From NCBI GenBank assembly GCA_020160755.1, contig JAIUPN010000015.1, positions 1 through 64,000 of the forward strand: a stretch of DNA of 64,000 nucleotides, given 5' to 3'. Source of the stretch: Pseudomonadota bacterium. GTDB lineage: Bacteria > Pseudomonadota > Alphaproteobacteria > Sphingomonadales > Sphingomonadaceae. The notes beneath the pieces were generated by a model. It did not search any database. It was not told where the DNA came from and saw only the letters and a list, made by a program, of their open reading frames with translations. Positions 9,153-18,062 of this stretch are shown here, piece by piece (within the stretch, counting starts at the first letter, position 1; every line of letters begins with the position of its first letter). A program made the position numbers and the translations under genes.

Positions 9153-9183
9153 AGGACCGCATGCCATATAGGCAGGCGGTCCT
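9153..9183. repeat. Inverted repeat between symporter and telA genes
   Basis: Arms aggaccgc (9153-9160) and gcggtcct (9176-9183) enclose an inner tgcc-atata-ggca hairpin. There is no T-run, so it is more likely a leader hairpin or binding site upstream of telA than a terminator. Confidence 0.55.
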
Positions 9184-9214
9184 GGATCGTAACTTGGGGC
9201 TGGAAGGAAGACGA

Positions 9215-10426
9215 ATGAGCGAACTGACTGCAACGGCGACCGCGACCGATGAGCTGAAGCTGACCCCGCCCGAGCCGATGCCCGCGATCACGCCCGAAAA
9301 AGCGGCCGGCCTCGTCCCGCTGTCGACCGACCAGAAATCGAAGCTCGAGGAACGCGTCGACGGCTTTATCGACGACCTGATCGCGCAGGATGAAAATTCG
9401 CCCGAATTCGGCAAGCGGATCGACCAGATCACCAACATGGGCCGCAAGGAAATGCTCGACGCGGCGAACCAGTCGAACCGCTTCCTCGATCGCCCGATCA
9501 AGGCGATGGACCGCGACACCAACATCGGCCAGAGTCTGATCGAACTGCGCACCACGGTCGAAAAGCTCGACCCGTCGGCGAACGGCAAGCTGCTGACCAA
9601 ACGCGGCTTTTTCGACAAGATCTTCGGCAGCAAGATCAACAATTATTTTGCCCAGTACCGCAGCGCGCAGACGCATATCGGCGGCATCCTGACCGCCTTG
9701 TCGAACGGCAAGGACGAGCTCCTCATGGACAATGCCGCGATCGACGTCGAACGGCGCAAGCTGTGGGAAGCGATGGGCAAGCTCGAACAGATGATCCACG
9801 TCGCAGGCACGCTCGACCGGCGGCTCGAGGAAAAGGCGGCCGAACTCGACAGCAGCAACCCCGCGAAGGCGAAGGTCATCCGTGAAAACGCGCTCTTCTA
9901 TGCGCGCCAGCGTACGCAGGACCTGCTGACGCAAATGGCGGTGACGGTGCAGGGCTATCTCGCGCTCGACCTCGTCAAAAAGAATAATGTCGAGCTGGTG
10001 AAGGGCGTCGAACGCGCTTCGACGACCACCGTCGGCGCGCTCAAGACCGCGATCACCGTCGCGCAGGCGATGACGAACCAGAAGCTGGTGCTCGAACAGA
10101 TCACCGCGCTCAACACGACGACCGCGAACATCATCGACGGCACCTCGCAGATGCTGAAGGACAATACCGCGCGCATCCACGAGCAGGCCGCGTCGAGCAC
10201 GATCCCCGTCGAGACGCTCCAGCGCGCCTTCCAGAATATCTACGACACGATGGACGCGATCGACACCTTCAAACTGAAGGCGCTCGACACGATGAAGGCG
10301 ACGGTCACCACGCTCGAAGGCGAGGTCGTCAAATCGAAGGGCTATATCGCGCGCGCCGAAGGGGCGACGCAGGCACAGTCGAGCGTCAGCGGCGCGGCCA
10401 GCCCGCTTGCCGCACTCGAAGGCTGA
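9215..10426 (+). CDS. telA: TelA/KlaA-family toxic anion resistance protein
   Basis: 403-residue cytoplasmic, largely helical protein of the TelA family, named for plasmid tellurite resistance but chromosomally linked to envelope stress functions in many bacteria. Family blocks visible include MGRKEMLDAANQSNRFLDRPI, FFDKIFGSKINNYFAQYRSAQTHI, and the long coiled-coil with ALNTTTANIIDGTSQML. The start at 9215 follows a strong GGAAGGAAG ribosome binding site. It is followed after 9 bp by a two-helix membrane protein gene, a common pairing (compare telA with xpaC-like genes), suggesting a membrane-associated pair. Confidence 0.88.
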   Translation: MSELTATATATDELKLTPPEPMPAITPEKAAGLVPLSTDQKSKLEERVDGFIDDLIAQDENSPEFGKRIDQITNMGRKEMLDAANQSNRFLDRPIKAMDRDTNIGQSLIELRTTVEKLDPSANGKLLTKRGFFDKIFGSKINNYFAQYRSAQTHIGGILTALSNGKDELLMDNAAIDVERRKLWEAMGKLEQMIHVAGTLDRRLEEKAAELDSSNPAKAKVIRENALFYARQRTQDLLTQMAVTVQGYLALDLVKKNNVELVKGVERASTTTVGALKTAITVAQAMTNQKLVLEQITALNTTTANIIDGTSQMLKDNTARIHEQAASSTIPVETLQRAFQNIYDTMDAIDTFKLKALDTMKATVTTLEGEVVKSKGYIARAEGATQAQSSVSGAASPLAALEG

Positions 10427-10435
10427 AGGATGACG

Positions 10436-11155
10436 ATGAGCGAAGTCGACAAGGTCCGTATTTCGGCGGCTTCGGCGATCGAACGATCGCGCGAACGCCG
10501 CCGCCCGATCGGGACCAAGAGCGTCGCGCTGCGCCGCCAGCATCTCTACAAGAAGCTCGGCCGCGTGCTAATCGCGGGCGGGATCGTGCTGCTCGGCGCC
10601 GCGGTCTTCGGCGCGCTGATCCAGCCGCTCGGCTTCACCGGCCTGCTCGCGCTGTTCATACTGCTGATCGGCGTCGCGGTGCTGTTCGGCCGGACGCCCT
10701 TCCCCGAACCGCGCCAGGCCGATTTGCCCAAGGTCGATCTGAAGCAGCTCGCCGGCCGCACCGAAATCTGGCTGGAGGCGCAGCGCCCGGCGCTTCCAGC
10801 ACCCGCGCGCCAGCTCGTCGACGGCATCGGGGTCCAGCTCGACCTGCTCGCGCCGCAGCTCCAGACACTCGACGCGGCAAGCCCCGCAGCGGCGAATATC
10901 CGCAAGCTCGTCGGCGAAGACCTGCCCGAACTCGTCGCCGGCTATCAGCGCATCCCCGCAGGGCTGCGCACCGAAGCCCACGCCGGGCGCACCCCCGACG
11001 ACACGCTGGTCGGCGGATTGAAGATGCTCGAAAGCGAGATCGGCAACGCCGCGCGGAACCTCGCCGCGGGCGAGCTCGACAAGCTCGCGACGCGCGAACG
11101 CTATCTCCAGCTCAAATATCAGGGCATCGACGGCGAGGACACGCCCACGGGCTAA
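10436..11155 (+). CDS. TelA-associated membrane protein (XpaC-like position)
   Basis: 239 residues: a basic N terminus (SRERRRPIG), two adjacent transmembrane segments (about residues 43-85), then a 150-residue cytoplasmic helical domain. It sits directly behind telA, the place often taken by XpaC-type proteins, but the sequence similarity is not strong enough to name it. Start at 10436 is favoured over ATG10430 because GAAGGA stands about 6 bases upstream. Its role is inferred as membrane partner of TelA. Confidence 0.65.
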   Translation: MSEVDKVRISAASAIERSRERRRPIGTKSVALRRQHLYKKLGRVLIAGGIVLLGAAVFGALIQPLGFTGLLALFILLIGVAVLFGRTPFPEPRQADLPKVDLKQLAGRTEIWLEAQRPALPAPARQLVDGIGVQLDLLAPQLQTLDAASPAAANIRKLVGEDLPELVAGYQRIPAGLRTEAHAGRTPDDTLVGGLKMLESEIGNAARNLAAGELDKLATRERYLQLKYQGIDGEDTPTG

Positions 11156-11165
11156 AGCAGGTGCG

Positions 11166-11489
11166 TCAGGTCTGGCGCCAGCGCTGCGTCCCGAACCACA
11201 GCAGCAAGATGAGTAGCAACGGCGGCGCCAGCCCCCAGTGCGCGGACCCGGCATAGGGCGCGAGCAGGGGCGCCGACGACAAGAGCCACAGCGCCACGAG
11301 CAAGGCACCGACCGCCAGCGCCTCGAACGCAAAGCTGCGCCAGAAACGCCCGCGCGCGCGGGCATAGGCGGTCTGCGCATCGATCGCACGCTCGACACCG
11401 CCGGCGAAGCCCCGGTCGCCCGGACGAACGGCCGGCGCGAGCATCGCGGCGAGCAGCGCGTCGGTTTCGCGTTCGTCGGGCGTCGTCAT
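11166..11489 (-). CDS. Small two-helix membrane protein, probable anti-sigma partner
   Basis: 107 residues with a soluble N-terminal 45 residues followed by two hydrophobic segments (FEALAVGALLVALWLLSS and LAPPLLLILLLWF). Its ATG overlaps the TGA of the upstream ECF sigma factor gene (ATGA), the typical arrangement of a sigma/anti-sigma pair. No HxxxCxxC zinc anti-sigma motif is present, so the anti-sigma role rests on position and membrane topology alone. Confidence 0.6.
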   Translation of the reverse strand: MTTPDERETDALLAAMLAPAVRPGDRGFAGGVERAIDAQTAYARARGRFWRSFAFEALAVGALLVALWLLSSAPLLAPYAGSAHWGLAPPLLLILLLWFGTQRWRQT

Positions 11490-12040
11490 GCGTCAGCTCC
11501 TTCGCCCATCATCTTCTGCGCCTTTGCGCGCCCGCGCAAGACCAGCGATTTGAGCGTGCCGAGCGGTACTCCCATAATCTCCGCCGCCTCGCCGTGCGAC
11601 CAGCCATGGCCGAAGCACAGCGTAAGCGCGGCGCGTTCCGGTGGCGACAGCGCGGCGAGCAACCGATCGGCGTCGATCGCGGCGTCGCTTGCGGGGCGCG
11701 GGTCGGTCGATGTTGCAGGCTCCTCGCCCGCCGCCAGTCCTTCGCGCCGCCGCGCAGTGCGCCGCTTGTCGAGGAACAGGCGCCAGCCGATTCCCATAAC
11801 CCACGCCGCATAACTCCCCTGCCCCCGATAGTCGCCCGCGCGCTGCCACGCGCGAACGAAAGCTTCCTGCGCCAGATCGTCGGCATCGCATCCGGCGGCG
11901 CGGGACAGGAAGGCGCGCAACCGCGCCTCGTGTCTCAACACGAGGAGCTGGAAAGCGGCGCGATCTCCCCCGGCAACGCGCTGGTTGAGGGCCCAATCTT
12001 CATCGGCGCTGACCTCATCACGCAGCGTTGCGCTCCTCAA
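11486..12040 (-). CDS. ECF-type RNA polymerase sigma factor
   Basis: About 184 residues with sigma region 2 (DDLAQEAFVRAWQRAGDYRG, SYAAWVMGIGWRLFLDKRR) and region 4 helix-turn-helix (LSPPERAALTLCFGHGWSHGEAAEIMGVPLGTLKSLVLRGRAK). There is no in-frame ATG before region 2; the best start is TTG at 12040 with AGG directly behind it, overlapping the end of the upstream membrane-protein gene by 23 bp. That implies weak, coupled translation. The sigma gene is sandwiched between two small membrane-protein genes in one minus-strand operon. Target promoters unknown. Confidence 0.82.
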   Translation of the reverse strand: MRSATLRDEVSADEDWALNQRVAGGDRAAFQLLVLRHEARLRAFLSRAAGCDADDLAQEAFVRAWQRAGDYRGQGSYAAWVMGIGWRLFLDKRRTARRREGLAAGEEPATSTDPRPASDAAIDADRLLAALSPPERAALTLCFGHGWSHGEAAEIMGVPLGTLKSLVLRGRAKAQKMMGEGADA

Positions 12041-12632
12041 GCGCCGCGGCGCGCGCGAGGCGGCGGCGGACGAGGAGCGCGATGCCGACAAAGGCGGGAA
12101 AGAGCGCGGCGCCGGCCGAAATGCGGACCAGCTCTTCATGCCCCTGGATGATCCCGAACCCGGCCATCGCGAGGCCGATCGCCAGCAGCACCAGCGCATT
12201 GCGATCGTCGCCTCCGCTGACAATTTCCTTCTCGCCCTGTCCGCCGAGATGCTCATACGGCTTGTTGAGCTTGTCGATCAACGGACTCACCGCGTCCGAC
12301 TTGGCCTCGAGCGCGCGGCGGATCGAGCGATGCAACATCCACGCGTGGAGCAGCCGCGCGAGCAGGAAGAAGCCGACGACGAACAGCGCGACGACCGTGA
12401 TATTTTCGAGCCAGCTGAAGAAGGCGTCGCTGACCGCGACCAGCTCGGTGGTCGGCGGCGGCGCCGGCACATAGGAGGCGACTTCGCGCGGGCTGATATA
12501 GGCGGCGACCTGTTCGGCGCTGATCGACTCGCCGGCCGGCACCGTGATCGTCGTGACGGCGGGAGGCACCGCCGCGGGGGTGGTCGCAGTGGCGGCGGCG
12601 GCCGCGGCGGCAATCAGAATATCCATCGACAT
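12018..12632 (-). CDS. DUF6249-like membrane protein, first gene of sigma operon
   Basis: 204 residues: an Ala/Thr/Val-rich N-terminal export-type segment, a Pro-rich stretch (PAPPPTTE), then three transmembrane helices (ITVVALFVVGFFLLARLL, VLLAIGLAMAGFGIIQG, AALFPAFVGIALLV). The layout matches small membrane proteins of the DUF6249 type found beside ECF sigma genes; this family name is given from memory. GGAG lies 5 bases before ATG12632. It could be the sensor or an effector of the sigma system. Confidence 0.6.
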   Translation of the reverse strand: MSMDILIAAAAAAATATTPAAVPPAVTTITVPAGESISAEQVAAYISPREVASYVPAPPPTTELVAVSDAFFSWLENITVVALFVVGFFLLARLLHAWMLHRSIRRALEAKSDAVSPLIDKLNKPYEHLGGQGEKEIVSGGDDRNALVLLAIGLAMAGFGIIQGHEELVRISAGAALFPAFVGIALLVRRRLARAAALEERNAA

Positions 12633-12642
12633 ATTTCTCCGT

Positions 12643-12660
12643 CATGCCTCATTTGGCATG
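12643..12660. repeat. Hairpin or operator upstream of sigma operon
   Basis: Perfect inverted repeat catgcc-tcattt-ggcatg, 10 bases upstream of the first gene of the ECF sigma operon. Its position suits an operator or a leader hairpin; no known consensus was matched. Confidence 0.4.
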
Positions 12661-12830
12661 GTGAAACCACAGGCGGCGGCCTCCGGCAAGGCGGAGATGA
12701 TCTGCACCGGGGAGCACATATCAATCGCCGCAGGGCGCCGCCGCCCGGACCGGCGCAGGGGCCGATCAGGAACTGGACGGCATCAGTGGCCTCAGCGGAT
12801 GCACGGCCGGCAATTTTTTTGCAGGAAGGG

Positions 12831-14228
12831 CTACAGCCCCTCGCCGCCGGTCCAGTGCGCGTTGACGAGGCGGCGCGCGAGCGCGCTGACCTGGTTGCGG
12901 ATGTCAGGCACCGCGACGACTTCCCACAGGTCGCCGCGCGTCATCGGCCCGATCGCCAATATATGCTCGGACGCCTTGCCGGCAGCGTCGACAATATGCC
13001 CGTCGCGATCGATATCGAGTCCGAGGCGCAGCGCATCGGGGCGGATACGCCGCGCACCGAGCAGGCGGCGTACCAGCGGATCGGACGAGCGCAGCAGGTC
13101 GCCTTGCGGTCCCGTGCAATTGATCATCCGCGCCGCGCGGGTCGTGACCCGTTCAGCCTCACCGCGCGGCAGCCACCAAACCGCGAGCGCATCGGGTTCG
13201 ACCGCGACATTCGCTATCTTGCCGGCGCGAAAATGGAGCTGGCCCGACGCGATCAGCGCGTCGATCCGGTCGGCAACCTCTGGGGCGAGGCGGTGGCGGT
13301 GGACGTCCCAGAAGGGGCGCAGGTGCCGCAGGAAACGCGCGCGCTTTTCGGCATCGGCCGCCGCCCACATCATTTGCGTGATCGGGCGGATCGAATCGAC
13401 GACGAGCCGCCAGTCGCGCGCCCTGGCCTCGTCGCGCGCCCAGCGCACCAGTTCGGAAAGGTCGGGCGCGGGCTTTGCGAGCACGGGCTTCGGCCGCGGC
13501 AGTCCGTCGATATGGCGATGCGGGCGCAACCCGCGGCGCGACAGCGCGGTGATCGGGCCTTCATGACCGTGCGACACGAGCCGCAGGATCACGTCGACCG
13601 CGGTCAGCCCCGTGCCGATCACCAACACCGGCGCCTGCTTGCCCAGCCCCTCCTCGAACGCGCTCGCCCAAGGATCGCCGATATAGCGATGCGACGGCAG
13701 GTGCGCGCCATGAATCGCCGGCGGATCGTGCGGCGGCAGATTGCCGATCGCGAGCACCGCGCGGTCGGCCTCGATCAGCCCGCCGTTGACGAGGCCGAGC
13801 GTCACCTGCCCGCCCTTTTCGGCGATATCGAGCACCTCGTCGTCGACAAGCTTCAGCCGCCGGCCGTATTTCTCCATCGCCGCGCGCAGCGTCTCGCGCA
13901 GGTAGCGGCCATAGGTCGCGCGCGTCACAAACGCCGACGCGCAGCCGAGGCCGCGCGCCGCCAGCCATTCGCAAAAATGGTCGGGCCGGTCGGCAAAGGC
14001 GCTCATATTGCCCGCGCGGACGTTGAGCAGGTGCGACGTTTCGGTGCTGCTATACGCGACTCCGGCGCCCATGCGATGCCGGTCGCGCTCGATCAGCAGC
14101 ACCTCTACATCGGGCTGTTCGAGCAGATTGATCGCGAGCAGCGTGCCCGAAAAGCCCGCCCCGACGATCGCGACACGCGTCGCCGTACGGAAACGCGGGC
14201 GCGGCGAATGAAGCTGCGCTTCGATCAA
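12831..14228 (-). CDS. FAD/NAD(P)-binding oxidoreductase of organosulfur cluster
   Basis: 465-residue flavoprotein of the NAD_binding_9/FAD-NAD(P)-binding family. The N-terminal Rossmann motif is VAIVGAGFSGTLLAINLL (about residues 18-35), followed by GVAYSSTETSHLLNV, typical of this family, and a second dinucleotide site APVLVIGTGLTAVDVIL. It starts with TTG overlapping the TGA of the upstream dioxygenase gene (TTGA), so expression is coupled to organosulfur use. A role in supplying reducing power or in a monooxygenation of sulfur compounds is inference from position only. Confidence 0.75.
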   Translation of the reverse strand: MIEAQLHSPRPRFRTATRVAIVGAGFSGTLLAINLLEQPDVEVLLIERDRHRMGAGVAYSSTETSHLLNVRAGNMSAFADRPDHFCEWLAARGLGCASAFVTRATYGRYLRETLRAAMEKYGRRLKLVDDEVLDIAEKGGQVTLGLVNGGLIEADRAVLAIGNLPPHDPPAIHGAHLPSHRYIGDPWASAFEEGLGKQAPVLVIGTGLTAVDVILRLVSHGHEGPITALSRRGLRPHRHIDGLPRPKPVLAKPAPDLSELVRWARDEARARDWRLVVDSIRPITQMMWAAADAEKRARFLRHLRPFWDVHRHRLAPEVADRIDALIASGQLHFRAGKIANVAVEPDALAVWWLPRGEAERVTTRAARMINCTGPQGDLLRSSDPLVRRLLGARRIRPDALRLGLDIDRDGHIVDAAGKASEHILAIGPMTRGDLWEVVAVPDIRNQVSALARRLVNAHWTGGEGL

Positions 14229-15118
14229 CGTGTCACCACGTCGCCCGACACGGTGACGCGTTCGAGCAGGCGATATTCGGGCCAGTAATCGCCGACGGCA
14301 TAATGCTGGGTCGACCGGTTGTCCCAGATGCCGATCGCGTTCGGCGTCCAGCGGAAACGCACCTGATATTCGGGCACCTTGATCCGGTCGAAGAGCAACC
14401 GCAGCAGGCTGTCGCTTTCTTCTTCGGGCAAGCCGATGATGCGGCTGGTGAAGGTGTAGTTGACGTAGAGGATCTTCTCGCCCGTTTCAGGATGCGAGCG
14501 GACGACCGGATGGCGCACCGTCGGGAAATCGCGTGCGAGCTGCGCGCGCTTTTCCTCGCTGACGCGCCCGCCGAAGCTGCGCACGATATCATGCTCGGCC
14601 TCGAGCCCCTCGATCCGGTCCTTCACCGGTTGCGGCAGCCCGGCATAGGCGGCGACGGTGTCGGCCCACATCGTGTCGCCGCCGAGCGGCGGCAGGTGCC
14701 GCGCACGCAGGATCGAGGTGATCGACGGCTTCTGGCGGAAGGTCACGTCGGTGTGCCACTTATTATACGCCTGGAACGGCGCGAGCGTGTCGGCGGTGAG
14801 CTGGACGCCCTCGACGCCCTCGATCCTGAGGATTTCGGGATAGCCCTCGACCGAAGGGATCACCGGATGGCCTTCGAGTTCGCCAAAGAAGCGCCCGAGG
14901 CGGACATGGCTTTCGTGGCTGATGTCCTGATCGCGAAAGAAGACGACCTTGAAGCGCAGCCAGGCAGCGCGCAGCAATTCGCCCTCGGCCGACGTCAGCG
15001 GGCGGTCGAGGGCGAGCCCGCCGATCTCTGCACCGATCGTCGGGGTCGCGGGCGAAATCGACACGCCGAGCGATCGCGCGGCCTCGAACAGGTCGGGGGT
15101 GTTGAGCTGCGTGGCCAT
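14225..15118 (-). CDS. TauD/TfdA-family Fe(II)/2-oxoglutarate dioxygenase 1
   Basis: 297-residue cupin-fold dioxygenase that should hydroxylate a sulfonate or sulfate ester next to sulfur, releasing sulfite or sulfate and consuming 2-oxoglutarate and oxygen. The iron triad is visible as His122 and Asp124 (in KWHTDVTF) and His272 (in STQHYAV), with the 2-oxoglutarate-binding Arg shortly after. The start at 15118 is supported by AAAGGA 7 bases upstream; an upstream TTG has none. Substrate could be taurine, an alkylsulfate (AtsK-like) or a related compound. A second family member lies at 17009-17962 on the same strand. Confidence 0.88.
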   Translation of the reverse strand: MATQLNTPDLFEAARSLGVSISPATPTIGAEIGGLALDRPLTSAEGELLRAAWLRFKVVFFRDQDISHESHVRLGRFFGELEGHPVIPSVEGYPEILRIEGVEGVQLTADTLAPFQAYNKWHTDVTFRQKPSITSILRARHLPPLGGDTMWADTVAAYAGLPQPVKDRIEGLEAEHDIVRSFGGRVSEEKRAQLARDFPTVRHPVVRSHPETGEKILYVNYTFTSRIIGLPEEESDSLLRLLFDRIKVPEYQVRFRWTPNAIGIWDNRSTQHYAVGDYWPEYRLLERVTVSGDVVTR

Positions 15119-15228
15119 GCGCAATCCTTTCGGTCGTTCGATTCGGAACAAGTCCCGGAAGGCTCGAAAATAACTCAACTAAAATAATTGACAAGACCTG
15201 ACGCGTCGAAGCGCGCGATATGCGCGAC

Positions 15229-16890
15229 CTATGGCCGATAGGGGATCGCGTCGGGCAGGACCACGCCCACATCCAGCGCATAACGATCCCATGCCGCCGC
15301 AAGCTCGGCCGCGCGGTCCGGATGGACGAGCGACAGGTCGCGCGTCTCGCCAGGGTCGCGCGCGATATCGAACAGGCGCCAGACTCCATCGCCGATATCG
15401 GTGAGTTTCCAGTCGCCGCGGCGATACGCGCGCGATCCGAACAGCTCGGCGCCGACCCCGTCATCCGCACCATAGACGCGCGTACCGGCGTCCTTCAGCC
15501 AAGCCACCCATGACCGGCCGGTGATCGGCACGACCTTGCGCCCCGCGACCTGCGTCGCCTTGCCATCGGCACCCGCGAGGTCGAGCAGGGTCGGCGCGAT
15601 ATCTGCGACCGACAGATATTGCGTCTCGGCGCCCTTGCGCGCCGCGACCCCTGCGCCGCTGATGAATGCGACCGCGCGCGTTCCGCCCTCGCTCTGATAG
15701 CCCTTGGTCAGCCACGACGGCGCGGTCGCCGCCTGCGCCCAGCCCGCGCCATAGGTGAGATAAGAGGTCGCCGTACCACGATTGGCCAAACCATTGTCGG
15801 CGCCCTTCAATTGCGCGGCCAGCATCTGCGCGCCGGTGGTTTCGACGTCGAGCCCCTCGGCGCCATTGTCGGCGAGGAAGATGATCACGGTGTTGTCGAG
15901 CTCTCCCCCGGCACGGAGCGCTTCGACGACGCGCCCGACATTCTGGTCGAGCCGGTCGACCATCGCGGCATAGATTTCCATGTTGCGCGCGGCGAGCCGC
16001 TGCTGTCCGGCGGTCAGCGAATCCCAGCTGCCGTCGCGGTTGCGCGGGGCATGCGCGGCGACATCGGGACCAAGGATGCCCAGTTTGCGCTGCCGCGCCA
16101 GCCGCCGCTCGCGCAGCACGTCGAACCCTTCGTCATAGCGCCCCTTGTAACGCGCGATGTCTTCAGGATGCGCTTGCAGCGGCCAATGCGGCGCGGTGAA
16201 GGCGAGATATCCGAAGAAGGGCCGCGCGGTTTTTCCCTTCGAGGGTTTCTCGCCCAGGAATTCGATCAGCCGCGTCGCAAACGTGTCGCTCGAATAGAAA
16301 TCGGCGGGAAGCTGCGTCACGCGCTTTCCCTGCTCGGTATAGGTCGCCCGGCCGCCCTTTTCGGGGTCGGCATCGGTGCCGAAATGATTGTGCCCGCCTT
16401 GCAGCAATGCGAAGCTGCGCTCGAACCCGCGCGCGTGCGGATCCTGTTCGGGGGTCAGACCAAGATGCCATTTGCCCGACAGCAAGGTACGATAACCATT
16501 GGCGCCCAGCCGCTCGGCAAGCGTCGCAACGTCGCTGCGCAAATAGCCCTCGTAACCCGGCTTTCCCTGCTGGTTCGGGCGGATCATCTCGGCCATCGTG
16601 CCGAGCCCGGCGCGATGATTGTCGGTGCCCGACAGCAGCATCGAACGTGTCGGCGAACAGGTCGGCGCCGTGTGGAAGCCCGCGAGCCGGATGCCGTTCA
16701 GCGCGAGCTTGTCGAGGTTCGGCGTGCGAATCTCGCCCCCGAACGCGCCAAGGTCCGAATAGCCGAGATCGTCGGCGACGATGACGAGCAGGTTCGGCCG
16801 CCGCTCCTTGGCCTGCACCGGCCCGACAGTCGCGGCGGCGCCGATCAGCGCAACAAAGAGCAGGCGGGCGAAACGCGAACCATGGATCAT
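15229..16890 (-). CDS. Secreted sulfatase (formylglycine-dependent)
   Basis: 553-residue arylsulfatase-type hydrolase that should release sulfate from sulfate esters in the periplasm. A signal peptide (LLFVALIGAAATVGPVQA) is followed by PNLLVIVADDLGYSDLG with metal-binding Asp40 and Asp41, and the sulfatase signature CSPTR with Cys78, the residue converted to formylglycine by a maturase not present in this window. GKWHLG and the C-terminal GDWKLTDIGDGVWRLFD also match family layout. Start at 16890 (ATG with GAAAGA upstream) is preferred to a TTG five codons earlier. It stands between two TauD-like genes downstream of a TonB receptor, which argues for a sulfate-ester scavenging pathway. Confidence 0.92.
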   Translation of the reverse strand: MIHGSRFARLLFVALIGAAATVGPVQAKERRPNLLVIVADDLGYSDLGAFGGEIRTPNLDKLALNGIRLAGFHTAPTCSPTRSMLLSGTDNHRAGLGTMAEMIRPNQQGKPGYEGYLRSDVATLAERLGANGYRTLLSGKWHLGLTPEQDPHARGFERSFALLQGGHNHFGTDADPEKGGRATYTEQGKRVTQLPADFYSSDTFATRLIEFLGEKPSKGKTARPFFGYLAFTAPHWPLQAHPEDIARYKGRYDEGFDVLRERRLARQRKLGILGPDVAAHAPRNRDGSWDSLTAGQQRLAARNMEIYAAMVDRLDQNVGRVVEALRAGGELDNTVIIFLADNGAEGLDVETTGAQMLAAQLKGADNGLANRGTATSYLTYGAGWAQAATAPSWLTKGYQSEGGTRAVAFISGAGVAARKGAETQYLSVADIAPTLLDLAGADGKATQVAGRKVVPITGRSWVAWLKDAGTRVYGADDGVGAELFGSRAYRRGDWKLTDIGDGVWRLFDIARDPGETRDLSLVHPDRAAELAAAWDRYALDVGVVLPDAIPYRP

Positions 16891-17008
16891 CGAGCGGTCT
16901 TTCAAAAAAGGCCGGCGCGCCCGGCGAATGGAACCGGGGCGCGCCGCAGACAGGGCCGGCGCCAGTCACAGGAAGGAAAAGGGAGAACCCAAACGCCGGC
17001 CGATTTCG

Positions 17009-17962
17009 TCAGGCTGGTTCGTATTGAACCGCCTTTTCCTTGCGGACGGTGCGGCTGCTGCGCCCGTCGATTCCGACCGGCACCTCACCCGAAATCGTCG
17101 CACGGCGAAGCGTCCGGCGCTGCAACCCGAAGTCGGCGGTCGCGCGGTGCTGGGTGGACTGATTGTCCCAGATCGCCACGTCGCCTTCGCGCCAGCGCCA
17201 GCGCACGACATTTTCGGGCTTGGTGATATGGTCCTGCAGCGTCTGGAACAGCCGCGCGCTGTCGGCGGCGTTCAATCCGACGAACTGCTTGACGAAATGG
17301 CCGAGCAACAGGCTGCGCTGGCCGCTGACCGGATGGACGCGCACGACCGGATGCTCCGTCTCGTACACCGTCGACGCAAAGACATTGCGATGCTCCTTGA
17401 TCCGCTTCGCCGCGCTTTCACCATCGGGCGCCGATTGCAGGATCGACGCATAATCATAGAGGTTGGTGTGCGTTGCCCAAAGATTGTTGACGAGCTGGCG
17501 CAGCACTTCGGGCAGGCCCTCATAGGCTGTCTCGCCATTCGCCCACTGCGTGTCGCCGCCGGCTTCGGGGATCGTCAGCGCGCGCAGAATCGACGCCTTG
17601 GGATAGGCATCGACGAAGGTCACATCGGTATGCCAGCTCGACGCCGCATAGCCTTCCTTGCTGTCGAGTTCGAGCAGATAGCGCGAACCTTCGGCGACCG
17701 GCACCGTCGGATGCGCGACCGGATCGCCGAGCAGTGCGGCGAAATCCTCATGCTCCTGATCGGTCAGATGCTGCTGGTCGCGAAAGAAGAGCACCTTGTG
17801 CCGCACGAGTGCAGCCTGAATCGCCTGCACCACCGGCGCGGGCAGATCGCCCGACAGCTCGACACCATGGACGATGGCGCCGATCGTGCCGGTCACCGGC
17901 GTGATTTCAAGCGGGATATTCTTGTCGCGCGCGTTGGCATAGCTGTTGCGAAGGTCCGTCAT
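17009..17962 (-). CDS. TauD/TfdA-family Fe(II)/2-oxoglutarate dioxygenase 2
   Basis: 317-residue dioxygenase, paralogous to the one at 14225-15118. The iron ligands are His111 and Asp113 in SSWHTDVTF and His272 in STQHRAT; FFRDQQHLT near residue 60 is a family block. It carries an extra basic C-terminal tail (RSSRTVRKEKAV). A strong AAAGGAG ribosome binding site precedes ATG17962. Having two diverged copies in one cluster suggests two substrates, for example a sulfonate and an alkyl sulfate, but specificity cannot be read from sequence. Confidence 0.88.
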   Translation of the reverse strand: MTDLRNSYANARDKNIPLEITPVTGTIGAIVHGVELSGDLPAPVVQAIQAALVRHKVLFFRDQQHLTDQEHEDFAALLGDPVAHPTVPVAEGSRYLLELDSKEGYAASSWHTDVTFVDAYPKASILRALTIPEAGGDTQWANGETAYEGLPEVLRQLVNNLWATHTNLYDYASILQSAPDGESAAKRIKEHRNVFASTVYETEHPVVRVHPVSGQRSLLLGHFVKQFVGLNAADSARLFQTLQDHITKPENVVRWRWREGDVAIWDNQSTQHRATADFGLQRRTLRRATISGEVPVGIDGRSSRTVRKEKAVQYEPA

Positions 17963-18062
17963 GTCAGTCTCCTTTGGGGGTTGGACGGCGGGTATTCGGC
18001 GCAGGCGCGTCCGGCCGGTTCCGGCTGTCGTCGCGGCGAATTTCTGTGGAAGGCGGGGCGCA

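Noticed and set aside
11985..14288. Long plus-strand open frame across the sigma operon and the flavoprotein gene
   Set aside because: It is antisense to well-supported genes and lacks domains; typical GC-driven shadow.
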